Assembly (NCBI GenBank): GCA_041686935.1
Contig: JAWLCW010000002.1
Location: 1-64,000 of the forward strand
Length of the DNA stretch: 64,000 nt
Source of the DNA: Mariniphaga sp041686935
GTDB lineage: Bacteria; Bacteroidota; Bacteroidia; Bacteroidales; Prolixibacteraceae
Direction of reading: 5' to 3'
Of this stretch, positions 7,346 through 16,275 are shown piece by piece. The notes below the pieces were generated by a model that saw only the letters and a list, made by a program, of their open reading frames with translations, had not been told where the DNA came from and made no database searches. The translations under genes were made by a program, and so were the position numbers. The stretch's first letter is position 1. Each line of letters opens with the position of its first letter.

Positions 7346-9190
7346 TCATTTATTAAAAAATTTTTCAATGTCTTCAAGCGGAATAATGTTTAATACTTTT
7401 TTTCCCTCGGGCGAATAATTGGGCGTTGCGCAGGCAAACAGGTTGTCAATGAGGTGGTCAATTTCTTTCTGTTTCAGCTCTGTGCCATAATCGAGTGCCG
7501 AGGCTTTTGCCAGCGAAATGGCCACCTGCTCCTTGGCTTTGGCACGGGCATCAACCGGCGAATTCTTGTATTCCTCCAGCAGTTTTTCCACAATAATTTC
7601 AGGGGAAGAAACATCGAGTACTCCCGGAGTTCCGTTAATAATAAAGGTATTTTTTCCAAATTCCCTGATATCGAAACCCAGCGACAGCAAATCGTCCAAA
7701 ATATTTTTCAGCAGTTCGGCATCGCCTGCATCCAGTTCAATGGTTTGCGGAAACAGTTGCTGCTGGCTGGCTACCGAATCCGATTTAAGCACCTCCATAA
7801 ACTTCTCGAAAAGAATACGTTCGTGCGCCCGTTTCTGATCAATGACCATTAAACCCGATTTTACCGGCGAAAGAATGTATTTCTGTTTCAGTTGCAAAAC
7901 CTTTTTTTGGGTAAAGGATTCAGACGTTTGACTGAAAATTTCCGGCTCTTTTTCGGCATGCGATTCTTTTTCCGGTTTTAAAATAAGCTGCGTTCCCTTA
8001 TACAAATCTTCCCAACGGCTCATATTGCTCTTTTCAGTTCCGGTTGTTTTAGGCACCTTCACCAATGGGGTTTTTTCCTGTTCAAACGGATTGTATTCCG
8101 GGTTGACTTTTATTTCAGGATACCGGATTTCCCCCTTATCCTTGCTGCGTAACGGAATATCAATGCTTCCACTCTGGTCGAAATCGATAGATGGCACCAC
8201 GTTGTGTTTTCCCAGCGATTCGCGCACAGCCGCAAAGATTACCTGCCAGATGGCCCGGTCGTCTTCAAACTTTATTTCGGTTTTTGTGGGATGTACGTTG
8301 ATGTCGATGGCCGCCGGATCAATTTCCAGAAAAAGAAAATAGGATGGAAACGCATCGGGAGGAAGCAGCTTTTCGTAAGCCTGCATCACCGCTTTATGAA
8401 AATAAGGGTGCCGCATATACCTTTTATTCACAAAAAAGAATTGCTCGCCCATTGTTTTCCGGGCATATTTAGGCTGGCCCACGTACCCCGTAATATTCAC
8501 CAGGCTGGTTTCTTCCTCAACGGGTACCAGACTATGGTTAATGCTTTTTCCGAAAACATCCACAATCCGGCGTCGGAAATTGCTTTTTCCCAATTCGTAA
8601 AGTGCTGAATTATTGTGAAAAAACGAAAACCGGATACCGGGATTTGGGAGGGCAACCCGTTGAATTTCGTTAATAATATGCTTAAGTTCTGTTGTATTTG
8701 CTTTCAGAAATTTGCGCCGGGCGGGAACATTGTAAAACAGGTTTTTTACGGTTATGGTTGTTCCGTTTGAACAGGCCACCGCCTCCTGGGTTTTCACTTC
8801 CGAACCGATGATGTGAATCAGGGTGCCCACTTCGTCTTCCATGCGTTTGGTGCGCAGCTCCACATCGGCAATAGCAGCAATGGAAGCCAGCGCCTCGCCA
8901 CGAAAACCCATAGTCCGGATACAAAACAGGTCGTTGGCTGAATTGATTTTTGAGGTGGCGTGGCGTTCAAAAGCCATTCGCGCATCGGTAGGCGACATGC
9001 CGCAGCCATTGTCGGTTATTTGAATGAGGGTTTTCCCCGCATCTTTTATGTGGATAATAATTTCATCCGCTCCGGCATCCAGCGCATTTTCCACCAGCTC
9101 CTTCACAACAGAAGCGGGTCGCTGTATCACTTCACCGGCAGCAATCTGGTTGGCTACCGAGTCGGGTAGTAATTGAATAATATCGCTCAC
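7346..9190 (-). CDS. mutL: DNA mismatch repair protein MutL
   Basis: A 614-aa GHKL ATPase that couples MutS mismatch recognition to strand removal. N-terminal motifs are clear: VKELVENALDAGADE, DNGCGM, ATSKI and GFRGEALASI. The transducer domain runs to ~335 and a ~95-residue linker leads to the C-terminal dimerisation/endonuclease domain at ~430-614. The endonuclease metal motif, normally DQHAxxExxxxE, reads DQKRAHERILFE: both Glu are kept but His is Lys and Ala is Arg. CATPNYSPEGKKVL near the end replaces the usual ACxxA motif. The start codon overlaps the stop of the upstream small membrane protein gene. Confidence 0.96.
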   Translation of the reverse strand: MSDIIQLLPDSVANQIAAGEVIQRPASVVKELVENALDAGADEIIIHIKDAGKTLIQITDNGCGMSPTDARMAFERHATSKINSANDLFCIRTMGFRGEALASIAAIADVELRTKRMEDEVGTLIHIIGSEVKTQEAVACSNGTTITVKNLFYNVPARRKFLKANTTELKHIINEIQRVALPNPGIRFSFFHNNSALYELGKSNFRRRIVDVFGKSINHSLVPVEEETSLVNITGYVGQPKYARKTMGEQFFFVNKRYMRHPYFHKAVMQAYEKLLPPDAFPSYFLFLEIDPAAIDINVHPTKTEIKFEDDRAIWQVIFAAVRESLGKHNVVPSIDFDQSGSIDIPLRSKDKGEIRYPEIKVNPEYNPFEQEKTPLVKVPKTTGTEKSNMSRWEDLYKGTQLILKPEKESHAEKEPEIFSQTSESFTQKKVLQLKQKYILSPVKSGLMVIDQKRAHERILFEKFMEVLKSDSVASQQQLFPQTIELDAGDAELLKNILDDLLSLGFDIREFGKNTFIINGTPGVLDVSSPEIIVEKLLEEYKNSPVDARAKAKEQVAISLAKASALDYGTELKQKEIDHLIDNLFACATPNYSPEGKKVLNIIPLEDIEKFFNK

Positions 9191-9501
9191 TAAAATGTAA
9201 AATCTGAATAAAAAAACAGGTAAAAAATAAGTGCAAGAATCATGATAAGGATGATAAGCCGGGTGTTGGATGCTCTGCGGGCTTTTTCGGATGTGCGGGA
9301 AAAGCCTTCCTGTGCGCGCCTGAACTGCCCTTTTACATTGGGTCTGTATGGCCTGCCGTCGATTTTTTTTTCATCAACAATACCCAGTTCCTCTTTAATC
9401 CGGCGTTCCCTTTCATCCCGATCATCCTTGTCGGGGTCCCAGTACCTCGGTGTAATGTGAAACCTTTTGGTCGGTGGCGTATGAAAAAATCTTCCAATCA
9501 T
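9190..9501 (-). CDS. small membrane-anchored protein of unknown function upstream of mutL
   Basis: A 103-aa basic protein with one C-terminal hydrophobic segment (residues ~79-98, LIILIMILALIFYLFFYSDF). The soluble part is highly charged (WDPDKDDRDERERRIKEELG) and contains KKIDGRPYRPNVKGQFRRAQ. It would be a tail-anchored inner-membrane protein. Its last base is the first base of the mutL start codon, so translation is coupled, and the pair may continue into the rhomboids. Function unknown. Confidence 0.8.
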   Translation of the reverse strand: MIGRFFHTPPTKRFHITPRYWDPDKDDRDERERRIKEELGIVDEKKIDGRPYRPNVKGQFRRAQEGFSRTSEKARRASNTRLIILIMILALIFYLFFYSDFTF

Positions 9502-9519
9502 ATTCGTCTCTAATTTTTA

Positions 9520-9527
9520 CAAAGATA
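9520..9527 (-). promoter_or_regulatory. candidate -7 promoter box for the mutL operon
   Basis: On the minus strand this reads TATCTTTG, matching TAnnTTTG, 19 nt upstream of the start at 9501. No clear -33 TTTG; ATTG at 9543-9546 is the nearest. Confidence 0.45.
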
Positions 9528-9549
9528 AAGTTTATTCAGAATCAATAAA

Positions 9550-10512
9550 CTATATTGCCTCAATGGTTGACGGTGGTTTTGATGTGATGTTATAGGTTAC
9601 GCTCACTACGCCGGGCACATTTTGCGCTATTTCACTGCCCAATTGCTCCAGGATTTCAAATGGCAGCCGTGTTGGCGTTGCATGCCGGGCATCGGTGCTG
9701 TCCCAGCATCGAATTTCAATCTGCAACCCAAAATCACGTTTTCCGTCGCGCATTCCGGTTACCCGGTCTTCATGCAAAATGGCGAGATACTGAAATGCTC
9801 CTGAATTCTTCAGCAGTCGCTCCACAATAACGGTCGCTTTTCTTACGGTTTCAACCTTTTCAGGTGTTACCTCCCCAATGATGCGGGCAGCGAATGCAGG
9901 GCCCGGAAATGGAATACGGTCAAATAACGCCACAGGAAGTCCAAGAGCTTTGCCTGTTTTTCGGACTCCTTCTTTCCGAAGTTGCACCAAAGGTTCAATT
10001 ATTTTGTACCCAAATGTGGCCAGCGGATCAATCCCAAGCTGCTCAAACACGTTGTGCTGCCGTTTTATGCCTGCAACCGTTTCATCAATATCGGTAAGTA
10101 TTGTTCCCTGCAGCAGGTATTTTGCGCCGCTTTCCTTCACGATACGGCCAAAAACTTTGCGGTAAAAGGTCTGTGTTATGGCCTCCCGTTTTTCTTCGGG
10201 GTTCGTAATTCCGCTCAGGGCATCAAAAAACTCTTTCCGGGCATCAATCACTTCCACCGTTACGCCAAGTTTTTTAAAAAAGCCCACAACCTGTTCCGCT
10301 TCACCTTGGCGCATCAGGCCGTTTTCAACAAAAACTGTCCTGAGCTGTTTCCCCAAAGCCTTATGCCCCAGCATGGTAACCACAGAAGAATCAACTCCTC
10401 CCGATAGAGCATTGATGGCCATTCCGTTGCCTACAATACTTTTTATTTCATCCACCTTTTCGGCAATAAAAAGGTCAGTGTTCAGTTCCTTTAACGTAAT
10501 TTCCTTAGTCAT
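9550..10512 (-). CDS. guaA: stand-alone GMP synthase ATP-pyrophosphatase domain
   Basis: A 320-aa protein equivalent to the synthetase and dimerisation domains of GMP synthase. The pyrophosphatase P-loop is SGGVDSS (residues 37-43); FPGPAFAARIIGEVT and the C-terminal ITSKPPSTIE are family marks. The N-terminal glutaminase domain of the usual ~510-aa bacterial GuaA is absent, and no class I glutaminase gene lies nearby. It could work with a separate amidotransferase subunit, as in archaeal GuaAa/GuaAb, use free ammonia, or be a paralogue with another substrate. It lies 29 nt after the iron alcohol dehydrogenase gene in the same direction. Confidence 0.85.
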   Translation of the reverse strand: MTKEITLKELNTDLFIAEKVDEIKSIVGNGMAINALSGGVDSSVVTMLGHKALGKQLRTVFVENGLMRQGEAEQVVGFFKKLGVTVEVIDARKEFFDALSGITNPEEKREAITQTFYRKVFGRIVKESGAKYLLQGTILTDIDETVAGIKRQHNVFEQLGIDPLATFGYKIIEPLVQLRKEGVRKTGKALGLPVALFDRIPFPGPAFAARIIGEVTPEKVETVRKATVIVERLLKNSGAFQYLAILHEDRVTGMRDGKRDFGLQIEIRCWDSTDARHATPTRLPFEILEQLGSEIAQNVPGVVSVTYNITSKPPSTIEAI

Positions 10513-10541
10513 ATACCTTGTCTCCTATTTTTTGATTTGTT

Positions 10542-11708
10542 TTAGCTGCTGATATTCAAATCCTTTAAAATTGTCGTCAGTTGTTCATCGCTGAGCAAAA
10601 CCGGATTCCCTTTCATGCTGCTGGCTTTTTTGGCTTTTTCAACCAGAACCGGAAAATCGGCAACTGAAAGTCCGAATGCGGAAAGATGGGGTATTTTCAG
10701 AATATCCACCATATTTTTTGCCCACTGAATGCCATCAGTTGCTTTTGCTTCAGGATTACCGGTTAAAATTCGGGCCACCTCGTTATATTTTTCAAGCCAT
10801 TGATTTTGGTTTTGTTCTTCCAAAGCCTTTATGTTGACTTCCATTACAGGCGGCAGTAACGCAGCACACACCGCACCGTGCGGAACCGGAAACATTCCTC
10901 CCATAGGCCCGGCAAAACCATGCACGGCGCCCAGTTTTACATTGGCCAGCGCCATTCCGCCAAGCATGGCCGCAAATGCCATGTCTTCGCGGGCTTTCAG
11001 GTCGCGGCCATTGTCATAAGCCTTTTTTAACGAAGCAGAAATCCGGTGCATTCCCTCGCGGCAAAGCATATCAATAAACGGATTGGCCTGGTTGGAAACA
11101 AACGTTTCGAGCAGGTGGGTGAGGGCGTCCATTCCGGTAGTGGCCGTAATTTCAGGTGGCATGGAAAGGGTGAGTTCCGGGTCAACCACAGCCACATCGG
11201 GGAACATGAGCGGACTGCGCAAACTTACTTTTACATGGTGTTCGGGCGAATGAATTACTGAATTTTTGGTTACCTCGGCACCGGTGCCGGCGGTAGTTGG
11301 AATGGCAATAAACGGCAGCGGTTTTTCTTCCGGCTTTTTGCCTTTTCCAATCACTTCCAGGTAATCCGGCAGCTCGCCTTTGTTGGGAACCAGAGCGGCA
11401 ATGGCTTTGGCGCTGTCGATAACGCTTCCGCCACCGAAACCCACAATTGCGTCGCAATCTTTTTCGCGTGCCAGTTTCACCCCGCTGGAAATCATTCCCG
11501 TGTCAGGTTCTTTTTCAACCTGAAAATGAAATACACTGAAACCTTCTGTTTCCAGGTTTTCGGTTAAAAACTTTGCACGCCCGGGGTTTTTTCCGGTAAC
11601 CAAAAGAATAGTATTCCCCATTCCCTGAAGCAATAGCGGAACTTTGGAAACCGTTCCGTTCCCGAAAACAATCTGCGTTGCCGTGGCATATTCAAAACTT
11701 ATTCCCAT
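10542..11708 (-). CDS. iron-containing alcohol dehydrogenase
   Basis: A 388-aa group III alcohol dehydrogenase that interconverts alcohols and aldehydes with NAD(P). The nucleotide-binding GFGGGSVIDSAKAIA lies near residue 90. Iron ligands appear as Asp and His in GMDALTHLLE, His in AVHGFAGP and His in VPHGAVCAALLP, with the 14-residue spacing seen in FucO. The second His of the usual HGMAHPLG signature, near the active site of FucO, is Gly here (HGFAGPMG), so substrate or activity may differ. The start overlaps the upstream monooxygenase-type gene by 10 nt, which suggests coupled translation. Confidence 0.9.
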   Translation of the reverse strand: MGISFEYATATQIVFGNGTVSKVPLLLQGMGNTILLVTGKNPGRAKFLTENLETEGFSVFHFQVEKEPDTGMISSGVKLAREKDCDAIVGFGGGSVIDSAKAIAALVPNKGELPDYLEVIGKGKKPEEKPLPFIAIPTTAGTGAEVTKNSVIHSPEHHVKVSLRSPLMFPDVAVVDPELTLSMPPEITATTGMDALTHLLETFVSNQANPFIDMLCREGMHRISASLKKAYDNGRDLKAREDMAFAAMLGGMALANVKLGAVHGFAGPMGGMFPVPHGAVCAALLPPVMEVNIKALEEQNQNQWLEKYNEVARILTGNPEAKATDGIQWAKNMVDILKIPHLSAFGLSVADFPVLVEKAKKASSMKGNPVLLSDEQLTTILKDLNISS

Positions 11709-12007
11709 CCCTCATCTACCGGAAATACATTAAAATACTTTACGGAAGTGCGCGGTTCAGCCATCATGTGGGCTACTTCGTCGCGCCAGCGCTGGTAATG
11801 GTCGGTTTCTTTATGCCGGGCCGGATCTTCATACGTGCGGTAAACTTCAACCAAAACAAAACGGCTTGGATCGTCCTGTTGCTGAATTATATCGAATCGT
11901 GTTATTCCCGGCTCTGTCAAACTCTGGCGTGCGTTTTCAACGGTGGCCTGCTTAAAATCCTCAACATATTCTCTCTCTACATGAACAAAAACGTGTACAA
12001 TATACAT
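11699..12007 (-). CDS. antibiotic biosynthesis monooxygenase (ABM) domain protein
   Basis: A 102-aa ferredoxin-like alpha/beta-barrel protein. It starts MYIVHVFVHVEREYVEDFKQ, carries EPGITRFDIIQQQDDPSRFVLVEVY and KETDHYQRW, and ends in a Trp/acidic tail. The pattern is close to LsrG-type and quinol-monooxygenase ABM proteins. Cofactor-free oxidation or isomerisation of a small reactive carbonyl or quinol is the usual role. Overlap with the iron alcohol dehydrogenase gene suggests a shared job in small-aldehyde or diketone metabolism, but no substrate can be named. Confidence 0.85.
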   Translation of the reverse strand: MYIVHVFVHVEREYVEDFKQATVENARQSLTEPGITRFDIIQQQDDPSRFVLVEVYRTYEDPARHKETDHYQRWRDEVAHMMAEPRTSVKYFNVFPVDEGWE

Positions 12008-12023
12008 AGCCTGTTATTTTCGT

Positions 12024-12031
12024 CAAAATTA
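12024..12031 (-). promoter_or_regulatory. candidate -7 box for the ABM/alcohol dehydrogenase operon
   Basis: Reads TAATTTTG on the minus strand, matching TAnnTTTG, 16 nt upstream of the start at 12007. No clear -33 box. Confidence 0.4.
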
Positions 12032-12139
12032 CAAAAATGCACGTTAAAACAGGAATTAAGCCCAGTTGTTTGAAATTTAAATCTCTTTTTTGAAATGATG
12101 CGAAGACCAGCGTTAATACATCCAACCCGAAAATTGTGC

Positions 12140-12147
12140 TACTTTTG
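12140..12147 (+). promoter_or_regulatory. candidate -7 box for the 12163 gene and pullulanase
   Basis: TACTTTTG matches TAnnTTTG and ends 15 nt before the ATG at 12163. Transcription would begin around 12154, so the longer reading from 12136 cannot be the true start. Confidence 0.5.
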
Positions 12148-12162
12148 CAGCAAATTTTTCGC

Positions 12163-12708
12163 ATGAAGCAGGTTTTGATACTATTTTTTTTACTGACATT
12201 TTCGGTTTCGGCAATGGCACAAAACGAAGTTGGCCCCGAAGGGCACAAACTGATTTGGTTTGCGCTTGTTTTGGTTGTTGCAGGAATTGTTGCCTTTTTT
12301 TGGGCAAATTCAGGAAAAAGCAAACCCGGCTTCAAAATTCCCTTTTTTAACAAACCAAAAGTAAATGTGGAGCTGACAAAAGACCGGATGTATTACCCCG
12401 ACTATCTTGAACTTACCGTAACCAACACCGGAAAAACCGATGTGGATATTGGTACGCCATTGCTGGTTTTCAGCGGAATGTGGTACTGCCGGAAATTTAA
12501 ACTGAAAGGCACCAATAACAATCACTATTACCCGTTATTCCTGATGCAGGGCCAGAATCACAGACTGAATATCGATTTAAACCGGTTTTACGGATTCGAC
12601 AGAACCCTGAAAAAACTGCCCCGTGTAAAAGTGGTGGTTTCGGAAGTGAACGGAAAAAAGCTGGGCAGCCGGAAAGTGCTTCTTCGCAAAACGTTATTTA
12701 ATGTATAA
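12163..12708 (+). CDS. exported single-pass membrane protein of unknown function
   Basis: 181 aa from the preferred start, which gives a clean signal peptide (MKQVLILFFLLTFSVSAMAQ). A second hydrophobic segment follows (GHKLIWFALVLVVAGIVAFFWA), then a soluble domain of ~130 residues with short beta strands (YYPDYLELTVTNTGKTDVDIG; PRVKVVVSEVNGKKLGSRKVLL) that looks like an immunoglobulin-like fold. I do not recognise a named family. The stop overlaps the pullulanase start as TAATG, so the two genes are translationally coupled. The link to glycogen breakdown is unexplained. Confidence 0.75.
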   Translation: MKQVLILFFLLTFSVSAMAQNEVGPEGHKLIWFALVLVVAGIVAFFWANSGKSKPGFKIPFFNKPKVNVELTKDRMYYPDYLELTVTNTGKTDVDIGTPLLVFSGMWYCRKFKLKGTNNNHYYPLFLMQGQNHRLNIDLNRFYGFDRTLKKLPRVKVVVSEVNGKKLGSRKVLLRKTLFNV

Positions 12709-14642
12709 TGAGAGACTGGAAATTTAACCATATTGATTTTTCAACTTACCCCTGTTACGCCGGAGATGATTTGGGCGTTTTCTGGACACCGGAAAAAACG
12801 ATAGTGAAAATATGGGCTCCAACTGCAAAAATGGTGGAGTTCAGGCTTTACAAAGACGGAAAAACCGGCGAGGCTTTTCATAAAACACAGCTTCAGACCA
12901 GTGGCGACGGTACCTGGGCAACGATTCTTTCGGGTGATTACGAAGGTAAATTTTACACATTCCGAATTGATGACGGTGAATGGCTGGAGGAAACGCCTGA
13001 TATTTATGTCCGGTGTGTAGGTGTAAATGGTTTGCGGGGAATGATTTTTAATCCGGCAAAAACCGACCCCGAAGGCTGGGAAAACGATAAAAGGCCTGAA
13101 CTAAAGCACTTTACCGATGCCGTGATTTACGAAACCCATGTACGCGATTTTTCCATTTCCGAATCGTCAGGGATTGAACACAAAGGGAAATTTTTAGGTT
13201 TTACAGAAGAAAATACGCAGTCGCCGGAAGGCATGACCACCGGCCTGTCGCATCTTAAAGACCTTGGAATTACCCATATACACCTGCTTCCGGTGAATGA
13301 CTTTTTTACGGTGGATGAGGAAAAGCCGCTGGAAAAATACAACTGGGGGTACGACCCACTGCATTACAACGCACTGGAAGGTTCCTATGCCACCAATCCG
13401 CATAACGGAACCATCAGAATAAAAGAGTTTAAAAGGCTGGTGCAGGCGCTGCATGCTGCCGGAATTGGCGTGGTGCTCGACGTGGTTTACAACCATACCT
13501 ATTTTGCCAAAGAATCGGTTTTTAATCAAATGGTTCCGGGTTATTTTTACCGGCAAAAACCCGATGGTTCGTTTGCCAATGCCTCGGGTTGCGGAAACGA
13601 GCTTGCAACCGAAAGGACCATGGTGCGGAAATACATCATCGACTCGCTCAAATACTGGGCCGAAGAGTTTCACATCGATGGGTTCCGGTTCGACCTGATG
13701 GGCATTTACGACCTGGAAACCATGAAGGCCATCCGCAAAGAGTTGCCGGAATTGTTGCTTTACGGCGAAGGCTGGACCGCCGATCAAAGTCCTATGCCCG
13801 AGGATCAGCGGGCGGTGAAACGAAATCTTCACCAGTTGCCAGGCATAGCCGCGTTTAACGACGATTTCCGCGATGCGCTGAAGGGAAACCACAGCAGCAA
13901 AAAAACCAAAGGTTTTGTGAGCGGTCTCGATCTCCGGGAGGAAGCAGTGAAGTTTGGAGCAGTAGCGGCTGTAAATCATCCTGAAATTGTGTATGATTAT
14001 GTGGAAACCTCCAAACAACCCTGGGCAACACAACCCGATCAATGTGTGAATTACGCCTCGTGCCACGACAATTACACGCTTTGGGATAAGTTGAATTCAA
14101 GTTGTCCGAAAGCCACTGACGAGGAAATGCGGAAAATGGTAAAACTGGCCGGTGCGCTGGTGCTTACTTCGCAGGGCATTCCGTTTTTGCACTCGGGCGT
14201 GGAATTTTGCCGGACTAAAGACGGAAATCCCAATTCCTACAAATCGCCCGATTCGGTCAATCAAATCGACTGGAGTCGCAAAAAAGAGTACCACGATGTT
14301 TTTGAATACTACCAAAACCTGATTCAGTTGCGCAAAAACCATCCGGCATTCCGGTTGACCGATGCCAGACGAATACAAAAAAACATTCATTTTTGTACCG
14401 AGTATAAAATTGGTACGGTGAGTTATTGCATCGAAGGCGATGCAGTTGGCGATTCCTGGAAAAATATCGTCATGCTGTTTAACGGGAGCCAAAAGGATGT
14501 TTTGCACCCGCTGCCCGAAGGCCATTTCAGAATTGTGGTTAAAGGAGATGAATTTTTGTTGGAAAACCAGGGCGAAGTGGTTTCAAACGAGGTGAATCTT
14601 GGAGCTGTTTCAATGATGATTCTGGTTAAAACAGAAGATTAA
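12708..14642 (+). CDS. pulA: type I pullulanase (GH13 debranching enzyme)
   Basis: A 644-aa glycoside hydrolase that cuts alpha-1,6 branches in pullulan, starch or glycogen. Residues ~15-115 form a CBM48-type N-terminal domain (LGVFWTPEKTIVKIWAPTAK), then comes the GH13 barrel. The pullulanase tag YNWGYDP is present with DVVYNHT, the nucleophile Asp in GFRFDLMGIYD, the acid/base Glu in LYGEGW and the third Asp in HDNYTLWDKL. No signal peptide is visible, so cytosolic glycogen or maltodextrin turnover is likely. It overlaps the upstream gene by one base and converges on the radical-SAM gene. Confidence 0.95.
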   Translation: MRDWKFNHIDFSTYPCYAGDDLGVFWTPEKTIVKIWAPTAKMVEFRLYKDGKTGEAFHKTQLQTSGDGTWATILSGDYEGKFYTFRIDDGEWLEETPDIYVRCVGVNGLRGMIFNPAKTDPEGWENDKRPELKHFTDAVIYETHVRDFSISESSGIEHKGKFLGFTEENTQSPEGMTTGLSHLKDLGITHIHLLPVNDFFTVDEEKPLEKYNWGYDPLHYNALEGSYATNPHNGTIRIKEFKRLVQALHAAGIGVVLDVVYNHTYFAKESVFNQMVPGYFYRQKPDGSFANASGCGNELATERTMVRKYIIDSLKYWAEEFHIDGFRFDLMGIYDLETMKAIRKELPELLLYGEGWTADQSPMPEDQRAVKRNLHQLPGIAAFNDDFRDALKGNHSSKKTKGFVSGLDLREEAVKFGAVAAVNHPEIVYDYVETSKQPWATQPDQCVNYASCHDNYTLWDKLNSSCPKATDEEMRKMVKLAGALVLTSQGIPFLHSGVEFCRTKDGNPNSYKSPDSVNQIDWSRKKEYHDVFEYYQNLIQLRKNHPAFRLTDARRIQKNIHFCTEYKIGTVSYCIEGDAVGDSWKNIVMLFNGSQKDVLHPLPEGHFRIVVKGDEFLLENQGEVVSNEVNLGAVSMMILVKTED

Positions 14643-14650
14643 ATAAAGCA

Positions 14651-16138
14651 TTAAAAGAAATTCATCTTTTTGAAAACCCGCCGGTAGTGGTAGCCATAAA
14701 TGGTGTAGGTGATGGCCAGCGGAAAAACTTTCGGTTTACGGAACAAACTCCAGAAGAAAAGTTTCCAGTAATGCTTCCGCGAACTGTCGAACACCCCGAT
14801 GATAAACATGGATTTAATCACTGCCAAAAATTTATTGAACGTGATTTTGGTTTTGTTTTTCACCTGCGGCTGAAAATCTTTCAGAAAGTGTTTAACCCGC
14901 TGATAAAAAGGCTCTCCGTCGTAAATTCCGCGGATAACTTCGCCATAGCCGGCAACCAGTTTTTCAATGCCCATTTTAGGAATGAAGTTGGCAGTGGCAT
15001 CGGTGTTGTCGCCGCTCATTTTGCTTAAAATCCTGCCTTCTTTTTGTAAACGCTGATAAAGCCTCGATTTGGTCGGGGCATTCAGCAGTCCAATCATGGC
15101 AGAAACAATTCCGGTATTTTGAATGAAATCAATTTGTTGCTGAAAAATATTAGGTGAATCGTTATCGAATCCAACGATAAAACCGCCCAAAACTTCCATG
15201 CCGTTTTTCTGAATGGTTTTTACACTGTCTGCCAGGCTCCGGTTCCGGTTTTGAACCTTGTTGCATTCCACCAGGCTCGATTCCTGCGGCGTTTCAATTC
15301 CCACAAAAACGGAAGAGAAACCGGCTTTTGTCATCAGTTCCATCAACTCCGGGTCGTCGGAAAGGTTTACCGAAGCTTCGGTGGTAAAAGAAAACGGATT
15401 TCCATGAAGTTGTCTCCAATTTATCAGAGCTGGTAAAAGGTCTTTTTTCAGTTCCTGTTTTTTGCCGATAAAATTGTCGTCCACAAAAAAGATGTCGCCG
15501 CGCCAGCCTTGCTGATAAAGTAGCTCAAGTTCTGTTAATACCTGAGTGGTTGTTTTTGTGCGCATTTTATGCCCCAGCATGGCTGTAATATCGCAAAATT
15601 CGCAATTGAACGGACACCCGCGGGAATACTGAATGCTTTTGGATGAGTAATCGGCAAACCGGATGAGAGAGTAATCGGGTGGCGGAGACTGGGTAATGTC
15701 GGCAAACTCATTCGTTTGATAAATTCTTTTGGGAATACCTTTTTGTAAATCTGCCAGAAACAGGGGAAGGGTAATCTCCGCCTCGTTTAACACCAGGTGG
15801 TCCACTGATTCAAATTTTTCAGAATCTTCAGTGAACAACGGTCCGCCTGCTACAATTTTTTTCCCAAGCGACTTGCAGCGACTGATAACATCAAAGGTCG
15901 ATTTAATCTGGGCCGACATGGCGCCCACAAAAATATAATCGGCCCAAAGAATGTCCTTCGTTTTCAACGTTTTCACATTCAGGTCGATGAGTTTTTTCTC
16001 CCAATCGCCGGGAAGTAAAGATGCAATCGTTAACAAGCCAAGCGGTGGGTTGGCTGCTTTTTTCGACACAAATTTCAGGGCATATTTAAAACTCCAGAAA
16101 GTGTCGGGATACTCCGGATAAACAAGCAGGATTTTCAT
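14651..16138 (-). CDS. B12-binding radical SAM protein with DUF4070-like C-terminus
   Basis: 495 aa. Residues 1-150 form a cobalamin-binding Rossmann-like domain (MKILLVYPEYPDTFWS; NPPLGLLTIASLLP; GGPLFTE). The radical SAM cluster motif CxxxCxxC is in YSRGCPFNCEFCDI near residue 172. ETPQESSLVECNK and GFIVGFDNDSPNIFQQQIDF match the family that includes hopanoid methylases and related B12 enzymes. It probably transfers a methyl group to, or rearranges, a lipid or small molecule; the substrate is unknown. It needs cobalamin, as does the class II RNR further along. Confidence 0.9.
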   Translation of the reverse strand: MKILLVYPEYPDTFWSFKYALKFVSKKAANPPLGLLTIASLLPGDWEKKLIDLNVKTLKTKDILWADYIFVGAMSAQIKSTFDVISRCKSLGKKIVAGGPLFTEDSEKFESVDHLVLNEAEITLPLFLADLQKGIPKRIYQTNEFADITQSPPPDYSLIRFADYSSKSIQYSRGCPFNCEFCDITAMLGHKMRTKTTTQVLTELELLYQQGWRGDIFFVDDNFIGKKQELKKDLLPALINWRQLHGNPFSFTTEASVNLSDDPELMELMTKAGFSSVFVGIETPQESSLVECNKVQNRNRSLADSVKTIQKNGMEVLGGFIVGFDNDSPNIFQQQIDFIQNTGIVSAMIGLLNAPTKSRLYQRLQKEGRILSKMSGDNTDATANFIPKMGIEKLVAGYGEVIRGIYDGEPFYQRVKHFLKDFQPQVKNKTKITFNKFLAVIKSMFIIGVFDSSRKHYWKLFFWSLFRKPKVFPLAITYTIYGYHYRRVFKKMNFF

Positions 16139-16275
16139 CTCATTGTAATTTTTTATTTATTCGAAGTTATTACGCTTTCAGGTAACAGTAAAATTTAAGT
16201 GACTGGTGGATGAAAAGTATGATTATTAATGTTTTTTGGGGTTGAATGCGACTGGAAAGGGACGAATGGCATCCG

